A stretch of DNA of 64,000 nt from Paramoeba atlantica (lineage: Eukaryota > Discosea): contig CDRNVI010000021.1 of NCBI GenBank assembly GCA_977017575.1, positions 620,001 to 684,000 of the forward strand, read 5' to 3'. The translations under genes and the position numbers were made by a program. The notes under the pieces are model-generated. The model was not told the origin of the DNA. It did not search any database and worked only from the letters and a program-made list of their open reading frames with translations. Of this stretch, positions 20,442 to 30,769 are shown piece after piece. Numbering within the stretch: position 1 is the first letter of the stretch; each line of letters opens with the position of its first letter.

Positions 20442-21104
20442 ATGCATTTACTTCGAATGGCCGACTCATCACTTCGACCAAACAGAGTACGCGACACTCT
20501 GTTACCATTGGAATACACATTGTCTCGATTTGTGGGGAACCTAGTGGACAAGGAGGAATCATGGACAGAGACTACTCCCGCATGTGAGTGGCGATTTGTA
20601 CGATGCAATGCGGAAAAGCAAGTAACTGCCTTTGAGTGGGATAATAATGAACCTTGTATCCTACTTTCCGATTCTGATGACTGTGCGTATCCGGAATCTC
20701 CTACGTTGGAGGGTGAATTGTTGTGGGAATACATACCACATACGTTAATTTCCTTTACAGCGACCCTGCAGAATTTAGTAGGGCCTGTGCAGCTTCCCAT
20801 GCTACCAAATCGTTTAATGGTTTTTAAAATCGGCAGCAACGAATGCAGTGGGCCGTTAGATCTGACAGATCTACCCAGTGCATTGGAACTTTTGCATTTA
20901 GATCACAATCGATTTGAAGGCGAGATTGATCTTACCCGACTTCCTGGATGTCTGAAAGCCCTGGACCTGAGTTCGAATAATCTTTCTGGTAGTTTGGAAT
21001 TGACACGACTTTCTGTAAATGTGCGACTCAATCTTATGCAAAACTACTTTGCTACTCCTCATGGAGTGCCTAAAAACGTAATATTTGGAGATCAGAAGAA
21101 GTAA
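20442..21104 (+). CDS. Leucine-rich repeat protein, paralogue 2
   Basis: 220 aa. The cap LRPNRVRDTLLPLEYTL, then ESWTETTPACEWRFVRC, keeps both cysteines, but the G of WxGV is replaced by F. An acidic insert (SDSDDCAYPESPTLEGE) sits where other members move straight into the first repeat. About five LRRs follow, for example LDLTDLPSALELLHLDHN. A second ATG at 20457 would give MADSSLRP and fits the cap spacing equally well. No signal peptide or membrane segment. Confidence 0.83.
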   Translation: MHLLRMADSSLRPNRVRDTLLPLEYTLSRFVGNLVDKEESWTETTPACEWRFVRCNAEKQVTAFEWDNNEPCILLSDSDDCAYPESPTLEGELLWEYIPHTLISFTATLQNLVGPVQLPMLPNRLMVFKIGSNECSGPLDLTDLPSALELLHLDHNRFEGEIDLTRLPGCLKALDLSSNNLSGSLELTRLSVNVRLNLMQNYFATPHGVPKNVIFGDQKK

Positions 21105-21777
21105 GGTCCTTTAGGGCATTAGTAGGTGGAAATGTGAGGAAAATCTTACCGGGTATGGAGTAAGTAAGGGGGGGTCATCTATTACTAACAACCATTTATT
21201 TTTAACAAGTAAATTATTAATCTTTCTCACTTTTTGAAGCCTTTCTAATGGAACATTTAATAAAAACAGCTATCATGGAGCTTGTATTTCAGAGAAATGG
21301 TGTTCGGGGGATAAATGTAGTTGTATAAATTGTATAAATGTAGTTATTATTATTGGTCCTTGGCCTAAGCACCCTGAATTCTTGCTGAGTTTTATTTTTG
21401 CGTTTCACATTATAGCAAATTTCCTTAGATATTCTTTGAGCTTCTTAAAATTAGAAACGTTTTTCCATGAGATACTTGAATGGCTATCCTTTGACCTAAA
21501 ATTATTTGCAATCTACACAGATTCATTTGTGATGCGCCATAAATGGCGCATTCTATGTCTTACAGAGTAATTGTTAATCCCTTAAATTGTTTTATCACGC
21601 ACTCAGAAGGCACTTTTTTGCAGAATCTCTCGTGTTTATATTCTTTCTACAGCGTTTATATACATACATGTATCTTTCTACAGAGGTTTCTTACAGAACC
21701 TTGTTATACGTAAAACACAGTATGACATTTGCCTCGTTATCCTCCCTGATTCAGTGAAACGCTGACCTGATTTTATC
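21105..21777. other. Spacer with a G-run repeat fragment
   Basis: TAAGTAAGGGGGGGTCATCT at about 21161 resembles the terminal sequences of the TA-flanked elements, but no mirrored end was found. The rest is AT-rich without supported gene. Confidence 0.4.
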
Positions 21778-22749
21778 ATGGAAGTCTACGAACGCATCCT
21801 ACGAAGAGTTCAAGGCGCCATGTGGGCACATCATCGTCGCCTCATGCCCGAGCGGCAGTTCCAGCGTATACTTGGGTACGTCTACTCCCACAAATACGAG
21901 TACCAGATCCGATTTGACGAGATGGCCTGCGTCGGGACGGAGCTCAACGGTCACGTAGAGGTCACCATTACCCCCGCGGGGTTTGTGAAGCGTGTACGGG
22001 TAGACCCTTCCTTTGAGGACTACCCCTCCCACACCCAACGAATGGTACTGCTCAGTGCGTACTCCAAAGCCCGGCAAGAGGGGCGGGATCTCATGGCGCA
22101 GGCCGAGTTACGCATCTACAAACAGTTCCTTACGGACCTAAAACCCGTGGTGCTTGGCATCCGTGACAACCCGGAGTTCTACACCATCCAAACCACCCCT
22201 ACCCTAGACGGGGCTACCCCCGACATCGAAACCCCCAAAGGCACTCTCCAAGGATCTACCGCCCCTCTCCCTCACGCTCCGCATCCCTCCTCCCCCCCAT
22301 CACCACTGCGGCACGTCCACCGCACCATCCCCTACACCCGCGCCCACACCCGCCAGCAGGAGTGGGCCTACCGCCAAACCGAGTTTGCCCGGTTCATCCA
22401 CTCCCCCGCGGGGCGGGTCTGGTCCCGTACCCCCACGGGCAAGGCCACGCTCTACCACCACTACCCGGAGTACGGCAGGGGGAGCCAGCCGTACCGGCCC
22501 CCGGGGTCCCCGGGCGCCCCCGCCCCCTCCTCCATCCCCCCGCTGGACCTCCCGGTGCCCTACATGGCCATGGAGGAGACCGCGTTGCTCAAACGCAACT
22601 GGGTGGCCTACCTGGAGAACGTGGGGGTGGCACAGAGGGTGTGGACCCGGGTGCAGGGGGCGGACCGGCTCGCGAGGGAGCGCGAGATGCAGGCGAGCGG
22701 GGAGGCGTGGCACTCGGCGATACAGCCGGATGCGGTGAAGAGGTATTGA
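21778..22749 (+). CDS. YbaB/EbfC-like domain protein
   Basis: 323 aa. Residues about 1-130 follow the YbaB/EbfC pattern: a basic amphipathic helix (ERILRRVQGAMWAHHRRL), a beta hairpin VGTELNGHVEVTITPAGFVK, then RVRVDPSFEDY and a long C-terminal helix. In bacteria and organelles this family binds DNA as a dimer; a mitochondrial or kinetoplast role here is inference. The C-terminal half is Pro-rich then Arg/Gly-rich (TGKATLYHHYPEYGRG) and matches nothing I know. Base composition flips from C-rich (22180-22560) to G-rich (22570-22770). Confidence 0.5.
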   Translation: MEVYERILRRVQGAMWAHHRRLMPERQFQRILGYVYSHKYEYQIRFDEMACVGTELNGHVEVTITPAGFVKRVRVDPSFEDYPSHTQRMVLLSAYSKARQEGRDLMAQAELRIYKQFLTDLKPVVLGIRDNPEFYTIQTTPTLDGATPDIETPKGTLQGSTAPLPHAPHPSSPPSPLRHVHRTIPYTRAHTRQQEWAYRQTEFARFIHSPAGRVWSRTPTGKATLYHHYPEYGRGSQPYRPPGSPGAPAPSSIPPLDLPVPYMAMEETALLKRNWVAYLENVGVAQRVWTRVQGADRLAREREMQASGEAWHSAIQPDAVKRY

Positions 22750-22982
22750 AAGGGGGGAAGGGGGATTTTTTGTGTTTCGGTTTTTTGGTTTAAAACCTTT
22801 TTTTCGAACAATTTTTTTTAGGGGGGGTGGAGTGCGTGGTGTGTGTATAGAACCCGTGGAAAATGGATTGTGGTTTTTGTTGATGTTGCGTATATTTGGT
22901 GAGGAATAGAGTGGTGGGAATGCATTTAGTGCAGTAGGATCATTTTCTAGCACAATTCGAACAGTAACTTAATGTGGTCCGT

Positions 22983-23978
22983 ATGAGTCAAGATGGAACT
23001 GATCCCTTAACTGTAATCCGGTGGATTGGAGATTCCGGAAGTCCTCATTCTAACAAAAATGCGCGCAGCGTTTTTTCTAGCGAAGCGGCTCGTAGCGACG
23101 ATCATCAAACCGTGTCAGAGGCGCGCTATGGCACTGAACCCGAACCTTTGAGACCTTCCACTGTGATGTCTAAGTTAGAAATGAGTGAAGAACCGTCTAA
23201 AACCGCGAATTACATACCAAGTAGGGTCATACTTTTTGCGGCTGATGAAGCAAAGCAATCAAGTGGTCTATCCGTAGCCCCCAAACAATCGGAGAAAGAT
23301 CATATCATCAGAAGGCCATCATCTAGCCGAAACTCCAGTAACATAATTTCAAAGAATTCCTTGCAGGAAATACAGGAGAAAACAGAGTCAAAACTCAAGA
23401 ACCTGAGAGTAGTATCTACCCCTATTGGTGAATTGAGTTCGAAAATGTCTCACCAATTGAATAACGATCGCGATGAGACTCCAGATTTTGATAGCGAATT
23501 TGAGAAGGAAAAAGGGACGACTGTTGGATCACCTTGTTCTCTTTGCGGATGCGTCTTACAAGAAAACGGCACTTTTTCTTCCACCTTGAATTCGATCGTC
23601 TCTGAGCCGCTAAGAACAGAGAGAGTTCCCTTCCCTAGCTTCGACGATCTTGAGCAATTTCCAGCCTTTCCCTGCCCTGCATGTGAGAGGCGTGCAGTTT
23701 CTCTAAAATCTCAACGACCCACGGACACGGAAAAAAGTGCAAAAACTCAAACTTCTACATCACATATATCCTTACATGGTCATTTCGAACACGACGATAC
23801 TCGCTTACGGGATGAACTACAGTCACTTCCAACGTGGGAAACGGACAAAAATCGTCAGCAGCTGCGGCGGATGCTTACGGAGGATCCTTGCGCTCTGCGA
23901 GACACACGCTATACAAAGAACAAGAAAGTGTTGCCCAAGGAACCATTAGTTTCCCGTGAAATACCATACTTCTATTGA
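22983..23978 (+). CDS. Hypothetical protein with two Cys pairs
   Basis: 331 aa, not recognised. The N-terminal 180 residues are Ser/Glu/Lys-rich and probably disordered. Two CxxC pairs, PCSLCGC and FPCPACERR, about 55 residues apart, could form one zinc site. The C-terminal part, LRDELQSLPTWETDKNRQQL, then LREDP-like LTEDPCALRDT, looks folded. The start is the first in-frame ATG; a four-codon upstream ORF at 22972 overlaps it. Even base composition, unlike its upstream neighbour. Confidence 0.7.
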   Translation: MSQDGTDPLTVIRWIGDSGSPHSNKNARSVFSSEAARSDDHQTVSEARYGTEPEPLRPSTVMSKLEMSEEPSKTANYIPSRVILFAADEAKQSSGLSVAPKQSEKDHIIRRPSSSRNSSNIISKNSLQEIQEKTESKLKNLRVVSTPIGELSSKMSHQLNNDRDETPDFDSEFEKEKGTTVGSPCSLCGCVLQENGTFSSTLNSIVSEPLRTERVPFPSFDDLEQFPAFPCPACERRAVSLKSQRPTDTEKSAKTQTSTSHISLHGHFEHDDTRLRDELQSLPTWETDKNRQQLRRMLTEDPCALRDTRYTKNKKVLPKEPLVSREIPYFY

Positions 23979-24233
23979 TGAAAATTCACATTCAATTACT
24001 TTATTGGTATTGGATACAACGTTAAATTCTCTTTCTGTTGCGGTAGTCGTACTGCGACATCTTCGATTACTGAAGCATAATAGAGAACGACTTAGTGCAA
24101 GGCTGTAGGATACCAAAAAAAGATATTTCTAAATATGGGTTGTATTTAGTGCTACAGTATACATTTAGCGCCACAATGTATGTATTTTCCGTAGTTCAAT
24201 TGTATATTTTAGTGGTCATATTTCCAAAATTAA

Positions 24234-24695
24234 ATGTCTTCAAGTGAAAAACTCGTTCTAAGCGACCTCCCTTTCTATGCCGATGTTTCTTGTGTTCAGG
24301 CCCTACTAGGACCAAATTACTCGCCATTCGTCTATTCCGTTAACCAAAAGAAAGTTCGAAATTCAGACTGCTCTGGTAACACCTTCATCATACGATGTGA
24401 CGTTGATGTTAGTGACCAAATATTAAAGGAGCTGAGCGGTGCTCAAGTCTGTGGTCAGGTTATCTCAATAAAACGCATGCAATACGAAAAACGAACAGCG
24501 CCATGCGAACGTACTGATATTGACCGCACTTCTGAGAGGAGCGCAAAAGGGGATAGTACTGAAAGTATGGGGTCTACTTTTTTTGTGGATCAAATTCGTA
24601 CGAAAAGTGATCTACAAAGTGATGCCTGTCGTTATTGTGGATCGCTTGAACATTTTTCTCGAAAGTGTCCTCGAAAAAACGAATTGAAACAATGA
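24234..24695 (+). CDS. RRM-like plus CCHC zinc-knuckle RNA-binding protein
   Basis: 153 aa. Residues about 5-85 follow an RRM-like beta-alpha-beta pattern (LVLSDLPFYADVSCVQALLG, NTFIIRCDV, QVISIKRM). The C-terminus holds a canonical zinc knuckle CRYCGSLEHFSRKC followed by a basic tail. An RRM with one knuckle is a layout used in splicing and mRNA-binding proteins; the specific partner cannot be told. It sits 460 bp upstream of the PPIL4-type gene, itself an RRM protein. Confidence 0.7.
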   Translation: MSSSEKLVLSDLPFYADVSCVQALLGPNYSPFVYSVNQKKVRNSDCSGNTFIIRCDVDVSDQILKELSGAQVCGQVISIKRMQYEKRTAPCERTDIDRTSERSAKGDSTESMGSTFFVDQIRTKSDLQSDACRYCGSLEHFSRKCPRKNELKQ

Positions 24696-25153
24696 TAGCA
24701 CACAAAGATGGCAATTATATTACAAAGAGAAATCTTTCGCATCACTCGACTTTTAATGCCATTCTCCTTTTAATGTGCATTTCTGCATACGAAGAGGGCG
24801 TGCAATCTTTTTCCTTTTTCCGGTCTGGCAAACTCTAACCAAAACAGACAGTCGGGGCTCGTGGCGTTTCTCGTGGGGTATTTCTTTTCAGATTAAGTAC
24901 CTCCCCTATAAGTTGCACGCAGCCGCAATCCAGTCTAGTCATGTGCAATCCAGTCTAGTTATACGCTGATTAGCTTGCACTCATTAACTTCAACAGCTTA
25001 AATTGCCCATGTGGTACCCTATGCAGTAAACTGCATAGTGTACTTGTTACACGTTCATACGATCTAAAGGCTCTTCTTTATTCAATATTATCCAAATATT
25101 CTTCCGCAGTATCTTTTTCCTTAAACCCCCGTTTTCACATGACAATCTACTAG
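24696..25153. other. Spacer without visible gene
   Basis: Contains a short tandem CAATCCAGTCTAGT(C/T)AT (24929-24962) and a pyrimidine tract before the next ATG. Nothing else recognised. Confidence 0.5.
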
Positions 25154-26230
25154 ATGAGTCGATCTATTTCTGCTGACGGGGCTTTACTTTTTGATACCTC
25201 CCTGGGGCCTTTCGTAGTGGACCTTTTCCCATCACTCTCACCCAAAGCAATCTGGAACGTCATACGAATGGCGCAGGAAAATTATTACGATGGCGACTTA
25301 TTCTGTTTTATTCAAAAACGTGGATTTGCAAAGTTTGGTCGCAGCTATGATGCGAACTATGCAAACACCCCACCGGTGCAGCCTCACATATTTATGAATC
25401 AATCAAATTCCTGTGGTGGATTTGAAACTTCGTTTGGCAGCACTCCCAAAGATTTATTAACCTATGGTAGCCTTTTTCTTTCGAAATGCCCCGACTCGAG
25501 GCATCAAACATCACAACTAATTTTATCACTAAGTCACAGCTTCAGTATTGTCTCACGACTTGCAGAAAAATGTGGCGATCTCATAGGAGTAACGAAAGAT
25601 GGATTGGGAACTCTGGAGCGACTCAATAAAGTGTTAACTTCTTCACATGGTGTTCCGCTACGAAAGGTGAAAATTCGTCGCGTACACGTTCTTGTGGAAC
25701 CTCACAACGCGCTTGTATCTGAAGGTCTGAGCCCCTTAGTACGAAATGCTATGATCGAACAATTACATTTTCACGCAGAGTATCAAGCAAATATGAAAGC
25801 TTTGGAGAGCGATACGGAATCTGACTCATTGTGCAACTTAGATGCTATTAAAACCGAACGACACGAACAAATTCTTAAACTCCTGGGCCGAAGAGATTCG
25901 CACAGTACATCCTTGGAGGAACCCATCCGCACCTTATTTGTCTGTAAGTTAAATCCTTTAACTACCAAGGAAGGCTTGACTCAATTTTTTGAGCAATTTG
26001 GACCTCTTCTTGAGATACAGATGCCTAGTGATGCGAAGACGCAAAGGTCATTACAATATGCGTTCGTGGAATTTGAATCCGTCGATGATTGTCGCAAAGC
26101 CTATATTAACGCCAACGGTGTACTTTTAGATGATAGAAGAATTTTAGTTGATTTTTCGCACTCTACCAGGCGTCGCAAACGTATGCTACAGAACTCCGAC
26201 ACGGACAACATAGTTCATCGTGATTCGTAG
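25154..26230 (+). CDS. PPIL4-type cyclophilin with RRM
   Basis: 358 aa. Residues 1-180 are a cyclophilin-like domain (LFDTSLGPFVVDLFPSLSPK, NYYDGDLFCFIQKRGFAKFG), clearly diverged: the usual FxxQGGD string is not present, so isomerase activity is doubtful. Residues 255-345 are an RRM matching PPIL4 closely (TLFVCKLNPLTTKEGLTQFF, YAFVEFESVDDCRKA, GVLLDDRRILVDFSHS), preceded by the family helix ILKLLGRRD. PPIL4/Cyp6 proteins are nuclear and work around spliceosomes and transcription. The gene lacks PPIL4's long Lys/Arg tail. Confidence 0.9.
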   Translation: MSRSISADGALLFDTSLGPFVVDLFPSLSPKAIWNVIRMAQENYYDGDLFCFIQKRGFAKFGRSYDANYANTPPVQPHIFMNQSNSCGGFETSFGSTPKDLLTYGSLFLSKCPDSRHQTSQLILSLSHSFSIVSRLAEKCGDLIGVTKDGLGTLERLNKVLTSSHGVPLRKVKIRRVHVLVEPHNALVSEGLSPLVRNAMIEQLHFHAEYQANMKALESDTESDSLCNLDAIKTERHEQILKLLGRRDSHSTSLEEPIRTLFVCKLNPLTTKEGLTQFFEQFGPLLEIQMPSDAKTQRSLQYAFVEFESVDDCRKAYINANGVLLDDRRILVDFSHSTRRRKRMLQNSDTDNIVHRDS

Positions 26231-26508
26231 AAGTTTCTTTACAGCACTAAAGGATATCACCTTTTTGAATCATTTTTTTGAACTATTTAGTGCTGCATTA
26301 TTCGCTCCAACTAAATCCCTTTAAGTAAAATTCAGTAGTTGTCCTTTTAAAAAACTCGCGACTATGCTAGTCATATTTAAAGCTGCCATGGTGCAATAAG
26401 TTGCAGTAATTGAACGTAGAGGTACTTTTACGAGTACCGCAACTTTTTTTGTCACTTCTAGGACCTTGCTTTTTTTAAACTCAGTGTTAATTAGGAAAAC
26501 CTAAAACA

Positions 26509-27114
26509 ATGCTATTGTTCAATCAATCGGATACGTCCGTGCTGCGTAAAACAGGAAAAGTTCGCGGATCCTCCCTTCCGCTTGAGTATGCCTTAGCGCA
26601 AATTGTCGCCGAGGTTGACACAAAGCTCCCGTCGTGGTCCACATATCACCCAGCGAAAGAGTGGAAAGGCGTTACCATCGAAGGAGATAAGGATGAGGTG
26701 CGAATTAATTGGACAGATGTACGATCCGGGGGTGTACTTCATCTTGAATATCTGCCTGCATCTGTTATTGAAGTTACGTTAACGCACTATCAGTGGAGTA
26801 ATAAACATTTTTCCGGAACTGTGGATTTTACAGGTCTTCCGGATCTCTTGCACCGCCTTTGCCTCCATGGCAATGATTTTGAGGGAGAAATGAATCTCTC
26901 CCACTTGCCGTCTCATCTTTCTTATTTATCAGTCTACAATAATCGATTCCACGGCTACCTTGACTTTTCTGGGCTTCCTCCTACGTTAGGCTATCTTGAC
27001 CTCGCAAGTAACAGCGAATTGGATGGCGTATTCGATGAAGAACTTCACCAAACACTGAGCATCGACATATCAGACACAAAAATCATTAAGAAGAAACGGG
27101 CATCAAAGAAATAA
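26509..27114 (+). CDS. Leucine-rich repeat protein, paralogue 3 (cap cysteines lost)
   Basis: 201 aa, the shortest family member. The cap is TGKVRGSSLPLEYALAQIV, then SWSTYHPAKEWKGVTIE, with both cap cysteines replaced (A-K-E-W and I-E). Four or five LRRs follow (VDFTGLPDLLHRLCLHGN, MNLSHLPSHLSYLSVYNN), ending in a basic tail KKKRASKK. Loss of the disulphide pair suggests a reducing location or relaxed constraint. No signal peptide. Confidence 0.83.
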   Translation: MLLFNQSDTSVLRKTGKVRGSSLPLEYALAQIVAEVDTKLPSWSTYHPAKEWKGVTIEGDKDEVRINWTDVRSGGVLHLEYLPASVIEVTLTHYQWSNKHFSGTVDFTGLPDLLHRLCLHGNDFEGEMNLSHLPSHLSYLSVYNNRFHGYLDFSGLPPTLGYLDLASNSELDGVFDEELHQTLSIDISDTKIIKKKRASKK

Positions 27115-27490
27115 TATATCTCTAGATATTCTACCATCGGACAATGCCAACGGGATTGTTATAATAACGAAGTAAAACATGGTTATCAACAGGAATCACC
27201 ATTGATAGAAAAGTAGAATGAAGAATTGAAGCGCTCTCCTCCCCTACTCTAACGTTTCTCGTTTTTCATAAAAAGTAATGTCAATAGGGGGTATTCGCGG
27301 CAAGAGTCAAGTCCCTCAAAAGCAACCTTATTAAAGTAGGGGGTGCTCAGGTAGCCTAGGTAAAGCTAAGATAGGGGGGTGGAGTAATTCGTTTGTGTGA
27401 TTTTCGGATCTATATTTTTCGTCTTAAAATTTATTTAGTTTTCCACACATGTGAGAATCTTTAAAAAAATATATCATTTTTTTCTGGGAA
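27115..27490. other. Spacer with G-run fragments
   Basis: TAGGGGGTGCTCAGGTAGCC and GATAGGGGGGTGGAGTAATT (about 27336-27392) resemble element termini seen elsewhere, but no paired end was found. A T/A-rich tract precedes the next gene. Confidence 0.4.
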
Positions 27491-30400
27491 ATGGCGACCG
27501 ATATCATGACTCTCGGTTCTCGTCAACGAATGTCTCTTCCGGATCTTGTGATTGTTATCGAAGAATTAAAAGCCTTTTTGATCGGTTCTCGTGTAAACAA
27601 TATCTACGATAACACCTCGAGAGACGGCTTTTACACATTTAAACTTACTTCACGTTCGGTGCCACATGAAAAGTTCACTGTGGCTCTTGAAAGTGGATGG
27701 CGAATTCATCGTACGTGGTATAAAAGGCCTACCGGGGTAGACCACGCGCACCCTTCTGGATTTACCATGAAACTACGAAAGCACCTTCGTAATACTGTAG
27801 TAAGAGATGTTTGCGTTGAGCGCGGAGATCGTGTAGTGTGTCTTGCTTTCGGCTTTGAAAGCGGGGCGAACTACTTCTTGGTAACGGAATGCTATGGTAA
27901 AGGTAACGTTATCTTAATGGACGCTGATCGCTTAGTACTAGCGGCGCTCCGTCCGGAACTTGTCGATCGAGGTGCTCGCAAAGTTGATAGCGAGAAGACT
28001 GCGCAAATAAACGCCGAAACAGATGGACGGAATGCGATTTCTAATGTCGACCCAAACAGACTCATCGATACTTGTGTCACAACGAGTCAGATTAATCAGA
28101 TGTTTCCATTTATTAAGGCAAAGATTTCTACTAATGATAAAGTGTGCAAATGGGAAAATGCATTTAAAACAGTGCTTTTGGAGAATTCCTCTATGCGATT
28201 ACGCCAAGCTTTGTTGCGCGCCACATTTTTAGGACCTGTTCTTATCGATCACATCCTTCACGTTGCTTTTGGTCGCATTGAAGCTGAAAATGGTCTTCAA
28301 CCAATAGATCTCTCTACCACTTGTTTGGCCGTACTGAGTCACCCTTCTCTTCTCCACAGTCTTAGTTTCGAATTGATGACCTGCGCCACAGAAATACAAG
28401 GACGAATTTCCGAACCAGAAACGAAATCTTTCGGATTTTTATATCGAAAACGTGTTCAAATTCAAGAAAGTAATCGCCAAGAACCTCCTCTTTCTCCTGC
28501 GTTACAGGTCCCTGATACTCTGGAACGAATGGAAAACTTCACAACAGATGACATGATGGAAAAAGTCTCCTTGAATCAGGGTGAGTATCAAAACTTGAAC
28601 AAGCAACTATCAACACATCAGCCGCAAGAGACAATGAGTAACTATCCACCTGTAGTATTCTCATTCCTTCCCATTGTACATTTAAAGAACATGCTCATTG
28701 AAGAACGTTTATCTTCGCTAAATCATGCTCTGGATACCTATTATACTTTTGAAGAAATACGGAACGTGGAATCGCACCGTGAAAAGTTATTCACAGAAGC
28801 AGAATCAAAAATTGTGCGTTTTGAGCGAGAGCATCGACGACGGGTTCAATCATTACAAAAGGAAGAAGTGAGAAGAGAACTGCAAGCATTGACTATCTAT
28901 CAAAATATGGATGTCGTGGAGTCACTGCTAACCGTGTTCCGTGAGGCGTTAAACCGACGTATTTCTTGGGATGATATTAGTCGCCTTGTTGCAAGACGAC
29001 ACCGTGAAGGTGATAGTCTTTTTGATCGCTTGTGTCGATTTAATCTTGAAAAACGTGAAATCACTTTAAAATTGCCCTATTCAGATCCCGGAAATGAAAA
29101 TTCAGAGGAACTATCATCTGCCACTGCAAACATGAACTCAGTTTTGGCTGAAAAGATGCGAGACAATGATTTCCTAGAAATAACGTTGTCTGTCGACCTC
29201 AATGCCTATCAGAATGCACAAACCTTTTATGATGTCCGAAAAAAACAGCATGCAAAGTTGGAAAAGACGCTTGCATCTGAATGCAAGGCCGCGAAAGGCG
29301 CTTTTCTAGCTTCTCAAAAAATACAAAGGAAACAAACTCAAATTCGTAAGGCTCCTCTTTACCAACGCGTCTCTGCTTGGTTCGAAAAGTTTCTTTGGTT
29401 CAAGACGTCTCAAAATTTTCTGGTAGTAGTAGCTCGCGATAAAACTCAAAATGAATTGTTGTGGAAGCGGTACGTATCGAAGGAGGACATTGTACTTCTA
29501 GTAGATACTAACACTTTGGAAAGCACGCCCTCATCAACTATATTTTCCTTAAATCGAGGACATGAGTTTATTTCATTGGCAGTCATAAAATTATCTTTCG
29601 CAAGCCTTGGGGTCGAAATTGGTCAGGATTTAGCTTTGAATGTCGTGAAACCCATGATTTTACACTCTCTAGAAGAAGCAGCAATATTTTCCGCATGTTA
29701 CTCCTCCATGTGGGATAAAAAGCAACGCAAACTATCGATCTGCTCTACCGAAAGGCAGGTTGTCTTTTCTTGGGCTAAGCATGCTAGGTTGGAAACAACA
29801 CAAGATGTAAATGCATTGGAGCCTGGGCCAGGCAAGCAATCGGTGTCAAATAAAAAAGTATCTTTCAATCTTACGCTTACTTTTACTGGTGAAATAGAGC
29901 GAGAGAACATTATGGCTCTGGAACTAGGGTGTACAGCATTGTGTCTTCCAAAGGAAACTCCCTCTCCGCCAATAAAACACAGATTGTCAAATGAAAATGG
30001 GACTCAATTTCGCAAGAAATCGCCGGTACATGATTCTAGTGCTCATTCTCTAATTTTTTTGAATCCAAGGACGGGTAACACCGAGCTAAATCCTGCGACT
30101 GAAGACACGAAGAGAATTTTGCAAAAGAAAGGCATCAGTAAGACTAAACTAAAGAAAATTGCGAAACATAAGGAGCAGTGGGGAGTTAACTCCACACCAG
30201 AGCAACCAATAGAAAAGAATCATGTGAATGCTTCTCTTTCCACAGAACAAGATGTAAAAATCAGCATTGATATGGAACGAAATATGAACGAATCAACCCC
30301 GATTGTAGATGATCACGATGTTGAGAATAATAGAATTTACAAAAGACCCGAAAGATTAGCATTGAACAGCATTGTTAGTCAAAATACCTCTTTCTTTTTA

Positions 30401-30769
30401 TCGAATGAAGAGAAACTGTTTTTCGGTTCTTCTACATTCATAATCCCGTCACAAGAATCGGAGGCGGTCTCTTCTATTGGTGAGACTAGTGTTGCCATTC
30501 CCGTTTGTTTACCTTGGCTTACAATCGTCCGTTCGAACGTTTCTCTTGCCGTCCGACTCAGTCCAGAAAGATGCGACTCAAAAAAATCTTTGCTTTCAAA
30601 AAAGATACTTCAACAGCTGTACAAGGCAGCGGATTTGCACCATCAATTGTCACCTCAATTGTTATCTCAAATTAGAAACTGGGAAGAAAATGACATCATT
30701 CCTCTACTTCCTTCCGGACGATGTAGAGTACATTCGTGGAAAGCATTAAAGCCAACCATAGAACTTTAG
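27491..30769 (+). CDS. NEMF/Rqc2 (Tae2) ribosome quality-control factor
   Basis: 1092 aa. NFACT-N occupies about residues 12-250 (LKAFLIGSRVNNIYDNTSRD, TVALESGWRIHRTWYKRP, MKLRKHLRNTVVRDV) and retains the Asp-Arg of RGDRVVCLAFGF, needed in yeast Rqc2 for C-terminal Ala/Thr tailing. A coiled coil follows (about 430-480 and 580-620). The NFACT-R domain begins WFEKFLWFKTSQNFLVVVAR, but the conserved YVHADLHGA is replaced by VLLVDTNTLES, and the domain is weak afterwards. A KKGISKTKLKKIAK basic patch and NFACT-C (IPVCLPWLTIVRSNVSLAVR) close it. The family recruits the Listerin ligase to stalled 60S ribosomes. Confidence 0.93.
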   Translation: MATDIMTLGSRQRMSLPDLVIVIEELKAFLIGSRVNNIYDNTSRDGFYTFKLTSRSVPHEKFTVALESGWRIHRTWYKRPTGVDHAHPSGFTMKLRKHLRNTVVRDVCVERGDRVVCLAFGFESGANYFLVTECYGKGNVILMDADRLVLAALRPELVDRGARKVDSEKTAQINAETDGRNAISNVDPNRLIDTCVTTSQINQMFPFIKAKISTNDKVCKWENAFKTVLLENSSMRLRQALLRATFLGPVLIDHILHVAFGRIEAENGLQPIDLSTTCLAVLSHPSLLHSLSFELMTCATEIQGRISEPETKSFGFLYRKRVQIQESNRQEPPLSPALQVPDTLERMENFTTDDMMEKVSLNQGEYQNLNKQLSTHQPQETMSNYPPVVFSFLPIVHLKNMLIEERLSSLNHALDTYYTFEEIRNVESHREKLFTEAESKIVRFEREHRRRVQSLQKEEVRRELQALTIYQNMDVVESLLTVFREALNRRISWDDISRLVARRHREGDSLFDRLCRFNLEKREITLKLPYSDPGNENSEELSSATANMNSVLAEKMRDNDFLEITLSVDLNAYQNAQTFYDVRKKQHAKLEKTLASECKAAKGAFLASQKIQRKQTQIRKAPLYQRVSAWFEKFLWFKTSQNFLVVVARDKTQNELLWKRYVSKEDIVLLVDTNTLESTPSSTIFSLNRGHEFISLAVIKLSFASLGVEIGQDLALNVVKPMILHSLEEAAIFSACYSSMWDKKQRKLSICSTERQVVFSWAKHARLETTQDVNALEPGPGKQSVSNKKVSFNLTLTFTGEIERENIMALELGCTALCLPKETPSPPIKHRLSNENGTQFRKKSPVHDSSAHSLIFLNPRTGNTELNPATEDTKRILQKKGISKTKLKKIAKHKEQWGVNSTPEQPIEKNHVNASLSTEQDVKISIDMERNMNESTPIVDDHDVENNRIYKRPERLALNSIVSQNTSFFLSNEEKLFFGSSTFIIPSQESEAVSSIGETSVAIPVCLPWLTIVRSNVSLAVRLSPERCDSKKSLLSKKILQQLYKAADLHHQLSPQLLSQIRNWEENDIIPLLPSGRCRVHSWKALKPTIEL

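Noticed and set aside
22362-22793. Alternative + frames over the YbaB-like gene tail
   Set aside because: Gly/Arg/Pro-only translation produced by the same skew; no independent start context.
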